Source: RGIG4079 sp045576735
Lineage (GTDB): Bacteria > Bacteroidota > Bacteroidia > Bacteroidales > Muribaculaceae
Assembly (NCBI GenBank): GCA_045576735.1
Contig: JAZNGZ010000056.1
Location: 1 to 64,000, forward strand
Length of the DNA: 64,000 bases
Reading direction: 5' to 3'
The translations under genes and the position numbers were made by a program. Position 1 is the stretch's first letter, and each line of letters begins with the position of its first letter. Positions 29,234-37,123 of this stretch are shown one piece after another. The notes below the pieces were generated by a model, which searched no databases, was not told where the DNA came from, and saw only the letters and a program-made list of their open reading frames with translations.

Positions 29234-30595
29234 ATGGCAAAAGTAAAATCAATGTGGTTTTGTAGCGCATGTGGAGCTGATTCGCCCAAGTGGGAGGGTC
29301 GATGTCCATCGTGCGGAGAGTGGGGTACAATGGTAGAGGAAAAGGTGTCGCCCAAACAAGGACGAAGCACAAAATCTACTCGAGTGGCAAAAAGTACTCC
29401 GCAAAAGGTTTCTGAAATAAAAGCAATGACAGAACCACGCATTCATATGCCAAGCGAGGAACTTAATCGAGTGCTAGGTGGCGGACTGGTAGCCGGTTCG
29501 TTGGTGCTAATAGGTGGCGAGCCGGGCATTGGTAAGTCAACATTGGTTTTACAAAATATTCTATCGATAAAGTCAAAAACTATACTATATGTGTCGGGTG
29601 AAGAGAGTGCAACACAATTAAAATTGCGAGCCGACCGCATAGGACGTCAAAGTGATAATTGCTATATTGTATGTGAAACATCGCTCGAGAATATCTTTGA
29701 CCACATCGAGGAGGTGCAGCCACAGATACTTATTGTGGATTCGATTCAAACAATTGCCACAGATGCTATTGAATCATCGGCAGGAAGTGTGAGCCAAGTG
29801 CGAGAATGTTCGGCACAACTACTAAAATATGCCAAGGAGAGTGGGGTGCCCGTGTTGCTTATCGGACACATTAATAAAGAGGGTAGTATTGCCGGTCCCA
29901 AAGTGCTTGAGCATATTGTTGATGCAGTGTTGCAATTTGAGGGTGATCGTCAGTATATGTATCGTATACTTCGCTCAATCAAAAATCGTTTTGGTAGCAC
30001 ATCTGAATTAGGTATATATGAAATGTGTCAACGAGGTTTGCGAGAAGTGACAAATCCTTCCGAAATGTTGTTGTCGCACACCGATGAGGATTTGTCGGGA
30101 GTGGCTATAGGCGTTACGCTCGAAGGAATTCGCCCATTTCTAATAGAAGCGCAAGCGTTGGTGAGTACAGCTGCATATGGCACACCTCAGCGCTCGGTTA
30201 CGGGTTTTGACTCAAAACGTATGAATATGCTTCTTGCTGTACTTGAAAAGCGTGTAGGCTTTAAACTTGTGCAAAAAGATGTGTTCCTAAATATAGCCGG
30301 AGGATTGAAGGTGAACGATCCAGCCCTCGATTTAGCGGTGATTTGTGCTATATTAGCATCAAATGTGGATATGGCTATCCCTAAAGGAATATGTATGTCG
30401 GGCGAAGTTGGCTTGTCGGGTGAAATACGTCCTATTACACGCATTGAACAACGCATCATGGAAGCAGAAAAACTCGGAATGAAAACAATTATTATTCCGC
30501 GAAACAACCTTAAAGGAATTGATACCTCACGATTGAATATTAAAATCGGGGAAGTCTCAAAAGTAGAGGAAGCATTCCGCCTCCTTTTCTCATAA
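29234..30595 (+). CDS. radA: DNA repair protein RadA
   Basis: This 453-residue protein starts with a four-Cys zinc finger (WFCSACGADSPKWEGRCPSC). A RecA-like ATPase with Walker A GGEPGIGKSTL (about residue 95) and the RadA-specific KNRFGST follow, then a Lon-like C-terminal domain. RadA drives branch migration in recombination. It is the last clear core gene before the prophage. Confidence 0.95.
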   Translation: MAKVKSMWFCSACGADSPKWEGRCPSCGEWGTMVEEKVSPKQGRSTKSTRVAKSTPQKVSEIKAMTEPRIHMPSEELNRVLGGGLVAGSLVLIGGEPGIGKSTLVLQNILSIKSKTILYVSGEESATQLKLRADRIGRQSDNCYIVCETSLENIFDHIEEVQPQILIVDSIQTIATDAIESSAGSVSQVRECSAQLLKYAKESGVPVLLIGHINKEGSIAGPKVLEHIVDAVLQFEGDRQYMYRILRSIKNRFGSTSELGIYEMCQRGLREVTNPSEMLLSHTDEDLSGVAIGVTLEGIRPFLIEAQALVSTAAYGTPQRSVTGFDSKRMNMLLAVLEKRVGFKLVQKDVFLNIAGGLKVNDPALDLAVICAILASNVDMAIPKGICMSGEVGLSGEIRPITRIEQRIMEAEKLGMKTIIIPRNNLKGIDTSRLNIKIGEVSKVEEAFRLLFS

Positions 30596-30616
30596 AAATA
30601 ATTACAACGAAAATGT

Positions 30617-30659
30617 AAGTCCCGACTTAATCCTATAATAATAGGTTAAATCGGGACTT
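30617..30659 (+). terminator. Terminator after radA
   Basis: Arms AAGTCCCGA and TCGGGACTT, with inner TTAA pairing, surround a loop containing CCTATAATAATAGG. It marks the end of the core transcript. The prophage left end lies between here and about 30800. Confidence 0.85.
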
Positions 30660-30708
30660 GGACTTATTGAGCTATACAAATTGTACTTTCGTATACAAGG
30701 GGATTAGC

Positions 30709-30843
30709 CATGAGCTTAGTTGAAAATAATGTTATTACAGCGACTCTACATGTTAAACACCTAACGGATGAAGTATCTAAATATAGCCGTAAAAAGTTTA
30801 TTTGTGATTATAGCCAAATGACGATTTGCTTTTTAGTAGGCTA
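30709..30843 (+). CDS. 44-residue ORF at the prophage left edge, uncertain
   Basis: ATG at 30709 gives 44 codons starting MSLVENNVITATLHVKHL and ending TICFLVG. The last 46 bases overlap the integrase gene on the other strand. It could be the 5' remnant of a host gene cut by integration, with the tail supplied by the phage. No family was recognised, and it may be chance. Confidence 0.25.
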
Positions 30844-31946
30844 AATCCGTCAACGATTTGTTTGTTAAGCACCTTTGCGTAGTTTATGGTCATTTCAATG
30901 TTTGAATGAGCAAGCATGTCCTTAACCGTAGCAATATCTACACCATTAGACAAGGCCCATGTGGCAAAGGTGTGACGGCCGACATGGAATGTTAGGTTCA
31001 TATGAATATCTGCTAGCTGAGCGATAATCTTAAGATATTCGTTACACTTTTGGTTTGACATGAGATTTAAATCAAAGTTGTATTTGAGCAAAATATTATA
31101 CGCGGGAGGTAGAAGCATAATAGTATACTCGTTGTTTGTCTTCAATCGCCTATCTCTGATGAAATACTCGCCATTTTCTTCGTAGATACATTCGCGACAA
31201 ACACGGATGAGGTCGGAGTATGCGAGTCCGGTGTAACAAGAGAAAATAAACATGTCACGCACTTTTTCGATCGGTCCGTATGTTTCAAGTTGTTCGATGC
31301 GATTGCGTTCTTCCTCGGTGAGATATTTAATTCCCTTAGATTTGCCACGAGATATTTTTATCCCATTATATGGATTCTTATTGATGAGGTCGAGCTGTAT
31401 AGCTTCAAGAATGTAGGGTTTAAGCCTCTTGTGGTAACCATGAACCGATGATTGAGAACCAAGACGCTTACGCAACGCATCGTCCCACAGCTTGATGTTG
31501 CGGGTGGTTAAGTCTCGGAAGTTTTTAATTATGTTGAATTTGCGTAGTTCGTTAAGCATCACTAAATGCTGTCGACGGGTTGATTCCTTAACATCTCGCA
31601 TATAGATGCGTTCTTCGAGCCAATCAAGGAAATTCGCTGATTTGCATATTTCTTCAGCCTTCACTTTTTTAAGACGGGTTAGGTCAATTCGGCCACGACG
31701 ACGCATGGTTGACAAGCGTTCGCTAAGCGAATCGTAAAGATTGATGATTTGCTCGTTCATCTTAATGTCTTCCGAATGATTTACCACTTGACCATTTTTC
31801 CATTGTTGTTTAAGTATATTTACGCCTGTAGAGAAACGTACACGTTGACGATTATAATATACCTCGATTTCAACGCACCCTTTTACTGTTGCCGACGCTT
31901 TCTTACGACGGTCAAAGATTATTCTGATACTTGCTTCTAGAGCCAT
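30798..31946 (-). CDS. Tyrosine recombinase (phage integrase)
   Basis: This 382-residue protein has an N-terminal arm-binding region (about 1-90, ASIRIIFDRRKKASAT), a SAM-like core-binding domain (about 110-210) and a C-terminal catalytic domain. The HxxR box is LTFHVGRHTFATWAL (about 330). The second His region is DMLAHSNIEMTINYAKVL, which includes the nucleophile Tyr. The usual first Arg (TGLR) is replaced by Ala in YTGLAYSDL, a known feature of several Bacteroidetes integrases. It faces radA, with its att-like region just upstream, as expected for an integrated element. Confidence 0.9.
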   Translation of the reverse strand: MALEASIRIIFDRRKKASATVKGCVEIEVYYNRQRVRFSTGVNILKQQWKNGQVVNHSEDIKMNEQIINLYDSLSERLSTMRRRGRIDLTRLKKVKAEEICKSANFLDWLEERIYMRDVKESTRRQHLVMLNELRKFNIIKNFRDLTTRNIKLWDDALRKRLGSQSSVHGYHKRLKPYILEAIQLDLINKNPYNGIKISRGKSKGIKYLTEEERNRIEQLETYGPIEKVRDMFIFSCYTGLAYSDLIRVCRECIYEENGEYFIRDRRLKTNNEYTIMLLPPAYNILLKYNFDLNLMSNQKCNEYLKIIAQLADIHMNLTFHVGRHTFATWALSNGVDIATVKDMLAHSNIEMTINYAKVLNKQIVDGFSLLKSKSSFGYNHK

Positions 31947-31988
31947 AGTATTTTTAATTTAATGTTTAACAAATGATTTATAGCACAC

Positions 31989-32115
31989 AAAAATGTGTAC
32001 CACACATGATGAAAAATGTATCACATTCTGCTAAAATGTGCACCACAACCTCGAAAAAGGTGTCAAAAATCGAGGTTTTCTTGACCCCCTTTTGTGGTAC
32101 AATTTTGGTACATTT
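31989..32115. other. att-like region with integrase arm-type repeats
   Basis: Three direct copies of a pattern AAAATGTNNACCAC (31989-32003, 32012-32024, 32033-32046) are followed by two inverted copies (32094-32106, 32107-32115). An 8-base inverted repeat AACCTCGA/TCGAGGTT (32047-32054, 32070-32077) lies between them. This arrangement next to int resembles arm and core sites for a tyrosine integrase. It is an inference from the repeats alone. Confidence 0.45.
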
Positions 32116-32267
32116 CTGTGTTTAGTGGGCCAAAGTTACAACACTATTTCAATACTGCCAAATGCAAAAATGTCTCAGGGGAATTTTGTGTAATGAAAGC
32201 TAAACGGTTATATTACTGCTTGTTGAGAGTGTTTGTGTGCTGAGTATCAGATGTATTAAAATGAAAA

Positions 32268-32289
32268 TAGCCACCTAGATAGGTGGCTA
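32268..32289 (-). terminator. Terminator of the lysogeny-arm operon
   Basis: Perfect palindrome TAGCCACCT-AGAT-AGGTGGCTA, followed on the minus strand by a T-rich stretch. It lies about 110 bases after the last gene of the 32.4-34.6 kb unit. Confidence 0.8.
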
Positions 32290-32303
32290 CGTTCTGATTT
32301 TTC

Positions 32304-32327
32304 AGTGATCCGCCTGGGGCTTGGATT
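32304..32327 (-). other. Possible tRNA 3'-end remnant
   Basis: Read on the minus strand, CCAAGCCCCAGGCGGATCA looks like the T-loop, T-stem and acceptor 3' side of a Bacteroidales tRNA, and nothing tRNA-like precedes it. Such fragments are often att cores left by integrative elements. It is short, so chance is possible. Confidence 0.25.
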
Positions 32328-32397
32328 TTAATTGAGAGTCGTTGATTGATAGTGATTTGGGATTTAGGTGTACATAAAATTGTATAGAAGTGAAGGG

Positions 32398-32772
32398 TTA
32401 AAGATGGGCAAAAGTGAGCCAAGGTAACACTGTGCCAACGATAAACCACAATATGCCGATTATTAGCAGAAATGCGGCAAATCCATTGTTGAATTTTTGA
32501 GGGGCTGAATCTCCTTCGTCGTCGGTCTCGGTCTCGTTTTCTGTTTCGAGCTCTTCATAGTCGTCTTCGTCGCAAGTGCGAGCATATACATAGGGACGCA
32601 TGAGGAGAGCTGCTCCGATAGCAATAAACCATAATGGAGGTGTGCCAATAGCTGAGCCGAGCGCATAAGAATAACTGCCATAAAACATTCCACAAGCAAT
32701 GGCTAATGAGGAAAGAATAAAATGCGTAAGTAAGGCAATTACGAATAAAAAGATGTAATATTTTGTTTTCAT
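32398..32772 (-). CDS. Three-segment membrane protein, lysogeny arm
   Basis: This 124-residue protein has hydrophobic segments at about 5-25, 35-60 and 100-122. An acidic loop (CDEDDYEELETENETETDDE) lies between the second and third. No family was recognised. It is the last gene of the unit led by the repressor, so it is probably made in lysogens. A superinfection-exclusion role is a guess from its position. Confidence 0.6.
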   Translation of the reverse strand: MKTKYYIFLFVIALLTHFILSSLAIACGMFYGSYSYALGSAIGTPPLWFIAIGAALLMRPYVYARTCDEDDYEELETENETETDDEGDSAPQKFNNGFAAFLLIIGILWFIVGTVLPWLTFAHL

Positions 32773-32793
32773 GATGGTATATAATTTGGGGGG

Positions 32794-33048
32794 TTAGTAG
32801 CAGATTTTGCAAGGGGTTTTGCCTTGGGCTTCGGCTTTGGATTTGCTGACGCTGATAACTTCGCCTGAGCAACGATTTAGTCCGCGGCAACGACTTGTTT
32901 TGTGATAGCGTTTAGATGATGGACCGGTGCAGATATACACTGTTTCACTTTTATAACTTTGTTTCTCGTTTTGCGATGCGATTGTTTCAATCGCCGGGGT
33001 GAGCAATAATGCTAAACCCAAAATTGATTTGATAATTGTTGATTTCAT
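32794..33048 (-). CDS. Small secreted protein with YHxxxC and PCxxC motifs
   Basis: This 84-residue protein has a signal peptide (SILGLALLLTPAIETIAS). The mature part has VYICTGPSSKRYHKTSRC and ends AEAQGKTPCKICY. This YHxxxC...PCxxC pattern is seen in small zinc-binding-like tails of nucleases and phage proteins. Function is unknown. Its start overlaps the upstream gene's stop (ATGA). Confidence 0.6.
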   Translation of the reverse strand: MKSTIIKSILGLALLLTPAIETIASQNEKQSYKSETVYICTGPSSKRYHKTSRCRGLNRCSGEVISVSKSKAEAQGKTPCKICY

Positions 33049-33491
33049 GAGTTCTGGTTTTTAAATGTATTTATACTTGCTGCTATGCAGCCTATTGCGG
33101 TAGCTATGATGCTTATCCAAAAAGCAATAGTGTTATCCATGTGTACCAAGGTTGATAAGTATGCGGAAAAGAACATTATGCATACTCCGATAGTGGCTAA
33201 TATCACAGATGTAATCTTTTTATTAGCTGGAGCAGTATAAGTTCCGGCAGATACAAATGCATATCCTCCAATGCCGTCTCTGAGAAATAGAGATATTGTG
33301 TATATTATATTATTCCAATTGAAGCCTAAAGCGTCGGTAATGCTAAAGCCACCAGTGTGTGTATTGGCGCCAATGCCGTTAATATAGCAGATGAGCCATA
33401 TAAGATAATAAGCGGCCAAATATCCAAGAACCGCAACGAATGGGACGGCTATCCATCGGAGTATTGTTTTCGTTTTTGAAGTTTCTTCCAT
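33045..33491 (-). CDS. Polytopic membrane protein, lysogeny arm
   Basis: This 148-residue protein has about four hydrophobic segments (IAVPFVAVLGYLAAYYLIWL, and others near 60, 95 and 120). No family was recognised. It overlaps the following secreted-protein gene by four bases. It is likely expressed with the repressor. Confidence 0.55.
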   Translation of the reverse strand: MEETSKTKTILRWIAVPFVAVLGYLAAYYLIWLICYINGIGANTHTGGFSITDALGFNWNNIIYTISLFLRDGIGGYAFVSAGTYTAPANKKITSVILATIGVCIMFFSAYLSTLVHMDNTIAFWISIIATAIGCIAASINTFKNQNS

Positions 33492-33546
33492 GATGATTTA
33501 TTTTTATTGTTATGTCTAATGGGTCTAATGGGTCGGCATAAGGGAG

Positions 33547-33945
33547 TTAGTCTATGCGGAATTCTTGTTTGAAAAAGGACATCATTTTTTGTTTTGCATA
33601 TTCCTCATATGGGATGCCTAATTCATGTGCTTTTTGTATTGGGGATAGTGGGTTGGTGAGCAAGTCGTATAACTCTTTGATTTTATCATTGTCGGGGCGT
33701 TCATAGGCGAATGTAATGTACAAATAGTACATAGGCATATAGCCGGGGTCGATTACGATTCTCAATCCACTGTCTTCGTAGTTGTTAATATGCCAACCTC
33801 TCAAGGAGTTGATGTAGTCGCATATGGATCGGTCTTTGTTTAGAAGGGTTTGTATTTTCCGGATTCGGGTTGTAGTGGGGTTGAAAATGATAAATCCCAA
33901 TATCAGCAGAATGAATAGTGCGAACAGAATTAAAATTGTAGTCAT
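33547..33945 (-). CDS. Single-pass membrane protein, lysogeny arm
   Basis: This 132-residue protein has one N-terminal membrane segment (MTTILILFALFILLILGFII). The soluble rest includes MYYLYITFAYERPDNDKIKE. No family was recognised. It follows the repressor by 17 bases. Confidence 0.5.
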   Translation of the reverse strand: MTTILILFALFILLILGFIIFNPTTTRIRKIQTLLNKDRSICDYINSLRGWHINNYEDSGLRIVIDPGYMPMYYLYITFAYERPDNDKIKELYDLLTNPLSPIQKAHELGIPYEEYAKQKMMSFFKQEFRID

Positions 33946-33962
33946 AAAAGTGTGATTTGATG

Positions 33963-34592
33963 TTAGAAGCGTTTTATGCAGCCGAGGACTTTGTAGACGT
34001 GGAGGATCATGTCGATGGGTATGTCTTGGGCTGGGAAGTTGTTGTTTGTAGGGATTAGTTTGTAGGTGTCGGGGGTGTCACCACGACCGATGCGTTTGAT
34101 TGTTCGCATGTCGTTGGTGGTGATGATTGCATATATTTCTCCGAATGGGAGGAATCGAATGTCTTCGATTTTTTGTAGTGCTACGATGTCGCCGTTGTTA
34201 ATCTCGGGCTCCATAGAATGACCGGAGGCGTTGCACCACAGCGTCGCTTTGTTGTAGCGAGGGATGTTGATGAGGTATTCGGGGGATTCGGAGGTGGGGG
34301 CACATAGATGGTCGAAGCCGAGCATAAAGTCAACATCGTAATAAGGAGTACCGACCGAGTAGTTGATAATCGGTAAATCTTCCTTTAGCATAGAGCCTTC
34401 GCCATAGAGGAGCCAATCGACGTTGAGATGTGGATATGTTAGAGAAATCTTATGTAATTTGTCTGCACCTATCCCTTTGGATATGTTGCCAACAAACCCG
34501 TTGCTTACGCCAATAGAATTCTCGAATTTCTTATTAGTCATATTTTGTGACTTTATAAATTTTATAAGTCTTTCTTTTACAGTCTTTTCCAT
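33963..34592 (-). CDS. Phage repressor with HTH and S24 peptidase domains
   Basis: This 209-residue protein has an N-terminal helix-turn-helix (MTNKKFENSIGVSNGFVGNI, about residues 18-37). A C-terminal S24 self-cleavage domain follows, with catalytic Ser 126 in ASGHSMEP and Lys 166 in MRTIKRIG. Such CI/LexA-like proteins hold the prophage silent and self-cleave after RecA activation. It is divergent from the early genes, with palindromes in between. Confidence 0.88.
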   Translation of the reverse strand: MEKTVKERLIKFIKSQNMTNKKFENSIGVSNGFVGNISKGIGADKLHKISLTYPHLNVDWLLYGEGSMLKEDLPIINYSVGTPYYDVDFMLGFDHLCAPTSESPEYLINIPRYNKATLWCNASGHSMEPEINNGDIVALQKIEDIRFLPFGEIYAIITTNDMRTIKRIGRGDTPDTYKLIPTNNNFPAQDIPIDMILHVYKVLGCIKRF

Positions 34593-34601
34593 AATGTTGT
34601 T

Positions 34602-34676
34602 ATTTAGAATAATTCTAAATTTTATTTATCAATTAAGATTTCTCTATTATTTTTTTGGTATATATTTGAGAAATCT
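34602..34676. promoter_or_regulatory. Candidate operators and early promoter
   Basis: A perfect 19-base palindrome ATTTAGAATAATTCTAAAT (34602-34620) lies 10 bases before the repressor start. A second inverted repeat AGATTTCTC/GAGAAATCT (34636-34644 and 34668-34676) encloses TATATTTG at 34661-34668, a match to the -7 element on the plus strand. Together they look like repressor-controlled early transcription. Confidence 0.5.
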
Positions 34677-34689
34677 CTAACTTTGCATC

Positions 34690-35006
34690 GGTGATTGAGA
34701 TTAGCAATAACCCAATGCAACAAAAAAGAGGGTAATTGCAAATGTAGGAAAAAAAATCGAAATCACCAAAAAAAGGACATTGACATTTTGGAATTAAGAA
34801 TATCCCGGCGAGGGTGGTGAGCGGAAGCAGGAATGCAGAGCGAACCAGTTGGCTTGTTGGGAGCAGGAGAGAGGTTACGCCTGTTGCGAGAAAAGGATAG
34901 CCGATGAGCCACACCATCAGAGCGGTGGCGGAGTTTTTTAATAATTAATAAGGTCGTTAAAGTCTCTAAAGTCTTTAGGGTCTTTAAGGCTTCCCTTGAT
35001 AAAGTC
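34690..35006. other. Leader region without a convincing gene
   Basis: Between the early promoter and the first repeat lie a poly-A-rich stretch, then a G-rich segment (about 34803-34930), then a tract of GTCTCTAAAGTCTTTAGG type repeats (34957-34990). No gene on either strand looks real. It may be a structured leader RNA. Confidence 0.3.
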
Positions 35007-35062
35007 AACCCCCTCGGCACGAAGTGCCACTCCCCCTAAATGGGATTCAGAGGGAGAGTTGT
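35007..35062 (+). repeat. Spacer module B (double hairpin), copy 1
   Basis: The small hairpin GGCAC-gaa-GTGCC is followed by the larger CTCCCCCT...AGAGGGAG stem. This is the two-hairpin layout shared by B modules across the phage region. Confidence 0.75.
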
Positions 35063-35109
35063 TGAAAAGATGTGTAAGATGACTACGTGTGTCATAGTTA
35101 TATATCAAA

Positions 35110-35196
35110 GAGCATCGTAGCATAATGGTAATGCAGCATTGCGTGATTCTTGATAATGGCAATGCCGATGGCAGTTCGAGTCTGCCCGATGCTCCA
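35110..35196 (+). tRNA. tRNA-like gene 1 with oversized anticodon loop
   Basis: A perfect acceptor stem (AGCATCG at 35111 with CGATGCT at 35187), U8-A9, a D-arm GCAT/ATGC with GG in the loop, and a perfect T-arm GGCAG-TTCGAGT-CTGCC are present. It ends in CCA. G35110 can pair with C35194 to give a His-tRNA-like eighth pair, and GTG occurs in the loop. The anticodon stem GCATT/AATGC encloses 20 bases instead of 7. The canonical parts are clear; the decoding identity is not. Confidence 0.55.
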
Positions 35197-35222
35197 ATAA
35201 TAATTAATTCATAATTAGGAAT

Positions 35223-35417
35223 ATGATAATAACAAAAAGGGTAGTAAAGAAAAGGGTATATGAAATCCTTGCCGGCACTTCGATTGACAATGCAGAAGTA
35301 GTGTCGTGGGTATTAGGAAGCTCAATCTTTGAGCGAGGATTGAGGCTGTGGTGTGTTCGTTATGCCATTTATAATGGCGGTGATTACAAGGGGTTATTTA
35401 GGTATATCAAGGAATAG
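35223..35417 (+). CDS. Small phage protein, unknown
   Basis: This 64-residue basic protein starts MIITKRVVKKRVYEILAG. No family was recognised. It follows tRNA-like gene 1 and overlaps the 3' end of the opposite-strand gene at 35394. Confidence 0.45.
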   Translation: MIITKRVVKKRVYEILAGTSIDNAEVVSWVLGSSIFERGLRLWCVRYAIYNGGDYKGLFRYIKE

Positions 35418-35597
35418 TTTGCGAATTTCTTGATAGGACATATAGGTATCAACATATTGATACGCAAAATGATTAAACCCTTTGACTGCGATACAAATGC
35501 GAGTCCCTTTTTCTGCTGGCTCGACTTTGAACACTTGCATTTTGTTAATTAACACAGAGGTATTTTCTGTATTAAGCACTTCTATAAAATTACTCAT
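35394..35597 (-). CDS. FlbD-like small protein
   Basis: This 67-residue protein reads from an ATG at 35597 (MSNFIEVLNTENTSVLINKM). The chosen start follows an A-rich tract; the longer open frame upstream is not protein-like. The pattern of a short strand, VLINKMQVFKVEP, then TYMSYQEIRKLF resembles FlbD-type small proteins often found in Bacteroidales phages. It is the only minus-strand gene in the early arm, and so may be regulated separately. Confidence 0.5.
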   Translation of the reverse strand: MSNFIEVLNTENTSVLINKMQVFKVEPAEKGTRICIAVKGFNHFAYQYVDTYMSYQEIRKLFLDIPK

Positions 35598-35707
35598 AAT
35601 ATTCAAAAAAAAATTAGTACAACGCAAATATACGGAAAAAGCCTGAGAGAGGGGATAGGTCGGAAACGATTTATCCCTTTTATGTAGATAAATAAAAAAC
35701 GATATAT

Positions 35708-35911
35708 ATGAAGAAGTTGATAAGACCGAATGTGATAGATTTGGGGAAGGCTCTAAGGGATATGCCGATAGGTGATGAGTTGGAGATTCCTCACAATGTG
35801 GCTCGCGAGTCGCAAGTGCGACAGCGATGCACACGCTTGAAGGCGAAAGGGTATTTGTTTAGCGCCCGGGTGAAGGGTGCTGATATGATGGTGGTAACAA
35901 GATTAAGATAA
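35708..35911 (+). CDS. Small basic phage protein, unknown
   Basis: This 67-residue protein (MKKLIRPNVIDLGKALRDM) includes ESQVRQRCTRLKAKGYLFSA, which could be a small winged or HTH-like DNA-binding fold. It lies 6 bases upstream of the HTH gene at 35918. Confidence 0.5.
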   Translation: MKKLIRPNVIDLGKALRDMPIGDELEIPHNVARESQVRQRCTRLKAKGYLFSARVKGADMMVVTRLR

Positions 35912-35917
35912 GGGAAT

Positions 35918-36184
35918 ATGACACCGGCTGAATTGCGAATGCAGATTGCCAACTTGAAGGAGGCGAAGGCGGGTATTGACCGAAGCATCGCCCAGTTGGA
36001 GAAGATATTGAAGGGTATGGTTGCGACGTGCACCATATCGGAAGCGAGCAGGTTATATGGCTTCAATGTTCAGACGCTCCATGCGTGGAAGAACAAGGGT
36101 AAGATAACATACGTGAAAGACCCGGTAAAGGGGTATTTGTTAAATATGAATGAATTGGAAACAATAAAATCGAGTATAAGATGA
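35918..36184 (+). CDS. Small helix-turn-helix protein, MerR/excisionase-like
   Basis: This 88-residue protein has an N-terminal coiled helix (LKEAKAGIDRSIAQLEKILKG). A MerR-like HTH follows (TCTISEASRLYGFNVQTLHAW and KNKGKITYVKD). Such proteins serve as excisionases or early regulators. Its start is 6 bases after the previous gene and its stop overlaps the next start. Confidence 0.6.
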   Translation: MTPAELRMQIANLKEAKAGIDRSIAQLEKILKGMVATCTISEASRLYGFNVQTLHAWKNKGKITYVKDPVKGYLLNMNELETIKSSIR

Positions 36185-36369
36185 AAAAGGTAGGTGCAAT
36201 ATTTTATTTCATTGCCGGGTTGATCGGCGTTGGCTGTTGGGGTTTCAATATGTTGAGAGCTTTGGGTCGTGTTGATATGTTCTTGGTGGTGATGTTTGGC
36301 TTTCTCACGTTGTTGAGTGTGATGCTATGTGGGTGGGCTGTTAAGGAGTTTAAGGAAGATAATACATAA
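36181..36369 (+). CDS. Small two-segment membrane protein
   Basis: This 62-residue protein has hydrophobic segments at about 5-25 and 33-55. It overlaps the upstream HTH gene by four bases. Its stop lies in a heptamer-like ACATAATTG. Function is unknown. Confidence 0.5.
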   Translation: MKKVGAIFYFIAGLIGVGCWGFNMLRALGRVDMFLVVMFGFLTLLSVMLCGWAVKEFKEDNT

Positions 36370-36380
36370 TTGATAGTTTC

Positions 36381-36470
36381 ATGGAAGATATAATGAAAGA
36401 GATGAAGGCTCTTGTAGATGGACTTGATAAGGATTTTCAAGAGTTGAAGAAGAAGATTAAGGTTAGTTAA
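36381..36470 (+). CDS. 29-residue charged ORF
   Basis: An ATG at 36381 opens 29 codons (MEDIMKEMKALVDGLDKDFQ) of amphipathic helix. The stop is fused directly to the following B module. It was found in the sequence rather than from homology. Confidence 0.35.
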   Translation: MEDIMKEMKALVDGLDKDFQELKKKIKVS

Positions 36471-36530
36471 CCCCCTCCCTTAACCCCTCAGTCGCGTAGC
36501 GACAGCTCCCCTAAGACAGGGGAGCACTGG
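36468..36530 (+). repeat. Spacer module B, copy 2
   Basis: This is a textbook copy: GTCGC-gta-GCGAC (36491-36503), then GCTCCCCT (36505-36512) pairing with AGGGGAGC (36518-36525). Confidence 0.8.
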
Positions 36531-36553
36531 GGAGAATGGGAGTTTGTATTAAT

Positions 36554-36639
36554 GCTCCGGAGGTGTAAAGGTAGCACGCATTGTTCCCTCCCAATCCCGA
36601 TACCCCAATGAGGAGCGAGTTCGATTCTCGCCCGGAGCG
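36554..36639 (+). tRNA. tRNA-like gene 2 with oversized anticodon loop
   Basis: The acceptor is GCTCCGG/CCGGAGC (36554-36560 and 36632-36638). A D-arm GTGT/GCAC and a perfect T-arm GCGAG-TTCGATT-CTCGC follow the tRNA plan. The anticodon stem CATTG/CAATG encloses 22 pyrimidine-rich bases (36584-36605) instead of 7. The same stem letters occur in gene 1. There is no encoded CCA. The decoding identity is unclear. Confidence 0.5.
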
Positions 36640-36644
36640 CGAAG

Positions 36645-36990
36645 AATAATTCATAAAGCATAATTCATAAAGCATAATTGACCACACTACATAAAAAAGC
36701 CTGATGACAGCGGGGAAAGACCTGCAAATTACCCCCCCATTTTTGTAAATGGCTCGTAGTGAGATAGTTGTAAATTAACAATAAAGCGGGGTGGTATTTT
36801 TTTTAATGCATAATTCATAGTTCATAATGCATAATGAGACGGCTGGGTCTAATAGGTCTTATGAGTCTAATGGGTCTTATAAGTCAATTAAACCACCTCC
36901 ATCAACCCCTCCGGCACGATGTGCCACCTCCCCTATCAAAGCAGGGGGGGCAATAACTCCTCCTAAACAGGGTTCAAGAGGAGAGTTGGT
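36645..36990 (+). repeat. Spacer modules A, C-type tract and B, no clear gene
   Basis: A-type heptamers occur at 36645-36680 and 36806-36840. GTCTAATRGGTCTTATRAG repeats follow at 36845-36890, then a long B module at 36892-36990 with CCCCTATCAAAGCAGGGG inside. A frame across it is repeat-derived and not a real gene. Between 36681 and 36805 nothing is recognised. Confidence 0.65.
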
Positions 36991-37082
36991 GGCGAGGGGA
37001 GATAAGATAAACGGTACGCAAGAGTGCGACCGATGTCGCTGTGAAGCGATGATGTTTTTAACCATATTTTAATACTTTAATC

Positions 37083-37119
37083 GCCCCACTGAATTTTTCC
37101 ACATAGACAGCAGTGGGGC
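37083..37119 (+). terminator. Hairpin upstream of tRNA-like gene 3
   Basis: Arms GCCCCACT and AGTGGGGC around a 21-base loop. No long T run follows, so it could be a processing hairpin rather than a terminator. Confidence 0.35.
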
Positions 37120-37123
37120 AAAC

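Noticed and set aside
32213..32449. Minus-strand 78-codon ORF
   Set aside because: It runs through the terminator hairpin and the tRNA-like remnant and has no protein-like pattern.
34633..34917. Minus-strand 94-codon ORF with hydrophobic content
   Set aside because: It overlaps the operator/promoter region and reads antisense to a G-rich leader; no start signal or family support.
36702..36745. CTGATGA followed by GAAA, suggesting a hammerhead ribozyme
   Set aside because: No hairpin can form between CTGATGA and the GAAA, and no third stem was found.
36827..37072. Plus-strand ORF of 81 codons in the tRNA-like region
   Set aside because: It is made almost wholly of A, C and B spacer sequence (PPSTPPARCATSP and similar) and has no unique part.
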